Assembly (NCBI GenBank): GCA_029239575.1
Contig: JARBUP010000109.1
Coordinates: 1 to 8,729 of the forward strand
From: Bacillota bacterium
GTDB lineage: Bacteria; Bacillota; Clostridia; Tissierellales; Sedimentibacteraceae
Direction: 5' to 3'
DNA length: 8,729 nt
Positions 6,900 to 8,729 of this stretch are shown here, one piece after another (within the stretch, counting starts at the first letter, position 1; each line of letters begins with the position of its first letter). A model generated the notes under the pieces. The model saw nothing but the letters and a program-made list of their open reading frames with translations. It made no database searches and had not been told where the DNA came from. The translations under genes were made by a program, and so were the position numbers.

Positions 6900-7000
6900 A
6901 ATAATATTTTGATTTTCAAATAAAATATTATTAAATAGTTTGAATAGCGAACTATTTTAAAATTATATATTTTGATTATCAAATTTTTATATATTTTTTT
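6900..7000 (+). other. Series of AT-rich hairpins in the thiolase leader
   Basis: Three inverted repeats follow one another. The first is AATAATATTTT / AAAATATTATT (6900-6910 and 6922-6932, perfect 11 bp). The second is AAATAGTT / AACTATTT (6933-6940 and 6950-6957). The third is TTTGAT-T-ATCAAA (6971-6983), followed closely by a run of seven T ending at 7000. The motif TTTGATT(T/A)TCAAA appears twice, at 6908-6920 and 6971-6983, and AATAATATTTT recurs near 7009. These could be operator sites, RNA hairpins or an attenuator, or simply AT-rich background. No known riboswitch class is recognised. Confidence 0.35.
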
Positions 7001-7059
7001 AGTTTGGTAATAATATTTTAACATCATATTTTCAATTCTGCAACTGATTAAAAAATAAA

Positions 7060-7077
7060 ATATGCATTATTGCATAT
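7060..7077. promoter_or_regulatory. Perfect 18-bp palindrome in front of the thiolase gene, putative activator site
   Basis: ATATGCA-TTAT-TGCATAT has perfect 7-bp arms and a 4-bp spacer, the same architecture as the sites near 4843-4878 and 8603-8652. It lies 73 bp before the thiolase ATG. Half-site centres are 11 bp apart, about one helical turn, which suits a dimeric helix-turn-helix protein. No -24/-12 promoter lies downstream of it, so its role at this gene is unclear. Confidence 0.65.
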
Positions 7078-7150
7078 GAAAAAAATAAATTTAAAAATAG
7101 AGTTTAAGTATTAAATAATATATCTACCATTCTTTGGGAGGAATTTTGAA

Positions 7151-8329
7151 ATGAGAAAAGTTGTTATAGCATCAGCAGCAAGAACACCTATAGGTAAATT
7201 TGGGGGATTGTTTAAATCATTATCAGCAATAGACCTTGGTATTACTGCAGCTAAAGAAGCAATCAAAAGAGCTAAAATAGAGCCTTCAATGATTGATGAT
7301 GTAATTTTTGGAAATGTATTAAGTGCTGGTTTAGGTCAAAACGTAGCAAGACAAGTTTCTATTGGATCAGGTATTCCTATAGAAGTTCCTGCAATGACTA
7401 TAAATGTTGTATGTAATTCTGGATTAAGGTCTGTAAGTATGGCCGCTCAAATGATCGCATGTGGAGATAATGAAATAATTCTTTGTGGCGGTTGTGAAAG
7501 CATGACAAATGCCCCTTATATTGATCAAAACGAAAGATGGGGAAAAAGAATAAATGATTCAACTCACTTAGACTCCATAATTCATGATGGATTACAAGAT
7601 ACATTCTATAATATACATGCAGGTGTAACTGCAGAAAATATTGCTGAACAGTATGGGATTACAAGAGAAGAACAGGATAGACTTGCTTTAGATAGCCAAT
7701 TAAAAGCTGAAAAAGCACAAAAATCAGGTAAATTTATAGATGAAATTGCACCAGTTGTTGTTACTTTAAAAAATGGAAAAAACGTAGTTGTTAATGAAGA
7801 TGAATATCCAAGAGCTAATTCTACATACGAAAAATTAGCTAAATTACCTCTTGCTTTTAAAAAAGGTGGAACTGTTACAGCTGGAAATTCAGCTGGAATT
7901 AATGACGGAGCTGCTGCCCTTATTGTAATGAGCAAAGATAAAGCTGATGAGCTTGGTATAGAATATTTAGCAGAAATAGCTGGATATGGAACTGCAGGTG
8001 TTGACCCTAGGATAATGGGTACAGGACCTATACCAGCTGTTAAAAAAGCATTAGAAAAAGCTGATTGGTCCGTAGATGATTTAGATTTAATAGAAGCAAA
8101 TGAAGCATTTGCAGCACAGGTTATAGCTGTTATAAAAGAATTAGATTTAGATCCCAAAAAAACAAATGTAAATGGTGGTTCCATTGCACTTGGTCATCCA
8201 TTAGGTTCTTCAGGTGCTAGAATTCTTACTACATTATTATATGAAATGAAAAGAATAAATGCTAAAAAAGGTTTAGCAACATTATGTGCTGGCGGCGGTA
8301 TTGGAACTGCAATATTAGTTGAAAGATAA
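7151..8329 (+). CDS. thlA: Acetyl-CoA acetyltransferase (biosynthetic-type thiolase)
   Basis: The product has 392 residues, the normal length for bacterial acetyl-CoA C-acetyltransferases, which interconvert two acetyl-CoA and acetoacetyl-CoA in the cytosol. The nucleophilic cysteine is C88 in NVVCNSGLRS. NEAF occurs at 317-320, the catalytic histidine is H349 in GGSIALGHP, and the second catalytic cysteine is C379 in CAGGGIG. The N-terminus (VVIASAARTPIGKFGG) is typical. GGGAGG lies 9 bases before the ATG, and a terminator follows 30 bp after the stop, so the gene is probably transcribed alone. In clostridia such enzymes feed butyrate, butanol or acetone formation, or run in reverse to cleave acetoacetyl-CoA. 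Beside an AtoE-type transporter and a sigma-54 activator, the cleavage role is plausible, as for atoB in E. coli. The symbol atoB would be equally defensible, since the sequence does not separate the two. Confidence 0.93.
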   Translation: MRKVVIASAARTPIGKFGGLFKSLSAIDLGITAAKEAIKRAKIEPSMIDDVIFGNVLSAGLGQNVARQVSIGSGIPIEVPAMTINVVCNSGLRSVSMAAQMIACGDNEIILCGGCESMTNAPYIDQNERWGKRINDSTHLDSIIHDGLQDTFYNIHAGVTAENIAEQYGITREEQDRLALDSQLKAEKAQKSGKFIDEIAPVVVTLKNGKNVVVNEDEYPRANSTYEKLAKLPLAFKKGGTVTAGNSAGINDGAAALIVMSKDKADELGIEYLAEIAGYGTAGVDPRIMGTGPIPAVKKALEKADWSVDDLDLIEANEAFAAQVIAVIKELDLDPKKTNVNGGSIALGHPLGSSGARILTTLLYEMKRINAKKGLATLCAGGGIGTAILVER

Positions 8330-8358
8330 TATAAATTAGTTAATTAGTTAAATAAGAT

Positions 8359-8392
8359 AGAGAAGATGTAATAATGTGTCTTCTCTTTTTTT
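8359..8392 (+). terminator. Rho-independent terminator of the thiolase gene
   Basis: A perfect 8-bp stem, AGAGAAGA (8359-8366) and TCTTCTCT (8379-8386), encloses a 12-base loop and runs straight into seven T. It begins 30 bp after the thiolase stop codon. It is a textbook intrinsic terminator for the plus strand. Confidence 0.88.
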
Positions 8393-8407
8393 ATAAATTT
8401 TATTAAT

Positions 8408-8436
8408 TTGTGAATTTAATTTATATATGTTATAAT
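8408..8436 (+). promoter_or_regulatory. Strong-looking sigma-70-type promoter with no visible gene
   Basis: TTGTGA (8408-8413), a 17-base spacer and a perfect TATAAT (8431-8436) form the promoter, with an extended -10 TG one base before it. Transcription would start near 8443 and run at least 287 bases to the window edge without meeting a credible start codon. It may drive a long leader of the next operon or a small RNA. Confidence 0.55.
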
Positions 8437-8602
8437 ATGATTACAATCCAAAAGTTAAGTTTCTCTGGTTTGTTATGCTACAATGTAGCGATTATTCTTA
8501 TAATTTCAACATTTCAAGGTTGTTTGCTTATATGTTCATCTAATGACATTATGTACTTCTTAGGCAATAACTATAATGTATTTAAATATTAATTACAAAA
8601 AA

Positions 8603-8659
8603 ATATGCAATGTTGCACTAATAAAATAAATATCATATGCAATCATGCATATGATATTT
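8603..8659. promoter_or_regulatory. Paired palindromes, putative activator sites for the next transcription unit
   Basis: The first copy is ATATGCA-ATGT-TGCACTA (8603-8620), with a diverged right arm. The second is ATATGCA-ATCA-TGCATAT (8635-8652), whose symmetry extends to perfect 14-bp arms, AAATATCATATGCA (8628-8641) and TGCATATGATATTT (8646-8659). The two copies are 32 bp apart, close to three helical turns, so they lie on the same face of the DNA. The second ends about 70 bp before the -24-like element at the edge. This layout mirrors the transporter's control region. Confidence 0.7.
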
Positions 8660-8723
8660 GCAGCTATAAATATATGTTAAATTTATAGTGTTGAAACACC
8701 AATCAAAAAAACTAATAACTTTA

Positions 8724-8729
8724 TTGGCA
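8724..8729 (+). promoter_or_regulatory. Probable -24 half of a sigma-54 promoter cut by the window edge
   Basis: The window ends with TTGGCA, identical to the first six bases of the -24 element found in front of the transporter. Its position downstream of two copies of the shared palindrome is as expected for a sigma-54 promoter. The -12 half is outside the window, so this remains a prediction. Confidence 0.5.

Larger units (their letters stand above)
6642..7150. other. Divergent regulatory region between activator and thiolase genes
   Basis: This 509-bp, very AT-rich region has no credible coding frame. From left to right it holds the activator's ribosome binding site, an imperfect inverted repeat of a dispersed type (6706-6779), back-to-back candidate promoters (6813-6841 minus, 6858-6886 plus), AT-rich hairpins (6900-7000), one copy of the 18-bp palindrome (7060-7077) and the thiolase ribosome binding site GGGAGG (7136-7141). 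There is no GC dinucleotide anywhere between 7078 and 7150, so a standard -12 element for sigma-54 is excluded there. Confidence 0.75.
8330..8729. other. Intergenic region after the thiolase, leading to an unseen gene
   Basis: This 400-bp stretch has no convincing gene. It contains the thiolase terminator, a strong-looking sigma-70 promoter, two 18-bp palindromes and a -24-like element at the very edge. The only open frame of note on the plus strand (60 codons from a GTG at 8410) has no ribosome binding site, overlaps the promoter and resembles no family, so I do not call it. Between 8443 and 8600 there is a small inverted repeat, GCTAC-AAT-GTAGC, but nothing I can name. Confidence 0.65.

Noticed and set aside
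6971..6983. TTTGAT-T-ATCAAA as an FNR or Fur-type operator
   Set aside because: FNR sites need a 4-base spacer, and the Fur-type 7-1-7 match is only partial. In DNA this AT-rich a short palindrome alone does not support a named regulator.
7398..8184. Two minus-strand frames (68 and 192 codons) opposite the thiolase gene
   Set aside because: The 192-codon frame is long only because it mirrors the thiolase codon pattern. There is no ribosome binding site or recognisable domain, and the opposite strand is a fully conserved enzyme.
8410..8592. GTG-started frame of 60 codons after the thiolase
   Set aside because: There is no ribosome binding site, the start lies inside the -35 element of a good promoter, and the protein resembles nothing known.
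1..8729. tRNA, rRNA, CRISPR array, transposase gene or phage genes
   Set aside because: I looked for conserved RNA signatures, regularly spaced repeats and mobile-element proteins and saw none. The repeats present are two single non-coding palindromic elements.

Overview
This is an AT-rich window from an endospore-forming, anaerobic-type low-GC Firmicute, most likely class Clostridia. The evidence is a spore germinant-receptor operon, a clostridial-style biosynthetic thiolase, GGAGG-type ribosome binding sites and AT-rich intergenic DNA. I cannot name the genus from the sequence alone.

Left third (1-2908, minus strand): a four-gene germinant-receptor operon. It is transcribed right to left as a small two-helix membrane protein (a candidate D subunit), then gerA, gerB and gerC. 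The genes are packed tightly (8 bp gap, 1 bp overlap, 16 bp gap). gerC runs off the left edge after 30 codons, but its lipobox is visible. A possible sigma-G promoter and a REP-like GC-rich hairpin lie upstream.

Middle (3160-6641, minus strand): an AtoE-family short-chain fatty acid transporter gene with two terminator-type hairpins behind it. A good sigma-54 (-24/-12) promoter lies directly in front of it. Upstream of that is a cluster of palindromic sites, and then the gene for a PAS-PAS-AAA+-HTH sigma-54 activator. Adjacent gene, enhancer-like sites and -24/-12 promoter together make a complete sigma-54 switch for the transporter.

Right third (6642-8729, plus strand): a 509-bp divergent intergenic region with back-to-back sigma-70-type promoters, a dispersed-type inverted repeat and several AT-rich hairpins. 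It is followed by an acetyl-CoA acetyltransferase gene with its terminator. The last 337 bp hold an orphan-looking sigma-70 promoter, two more copies of the palindrome and, in the final six bases, TTGGCA, which looks like the -24 half of another sigma-54 promoter for a gene beyond the edge.

Main observation: the palindrome ATATGCA-N4-TGCATAT occurs at three intergenic places, in front of the transporter, the thiolase and the next unseen transcription unit. I infer that it is the binding site of the PAS/sigma-54 activator and that the region is a local regulon for short-chain fatty acid or acetoacetate metabolism. The thiolase copy is odd, because no -24/-12 promoter lies between it and the gene.
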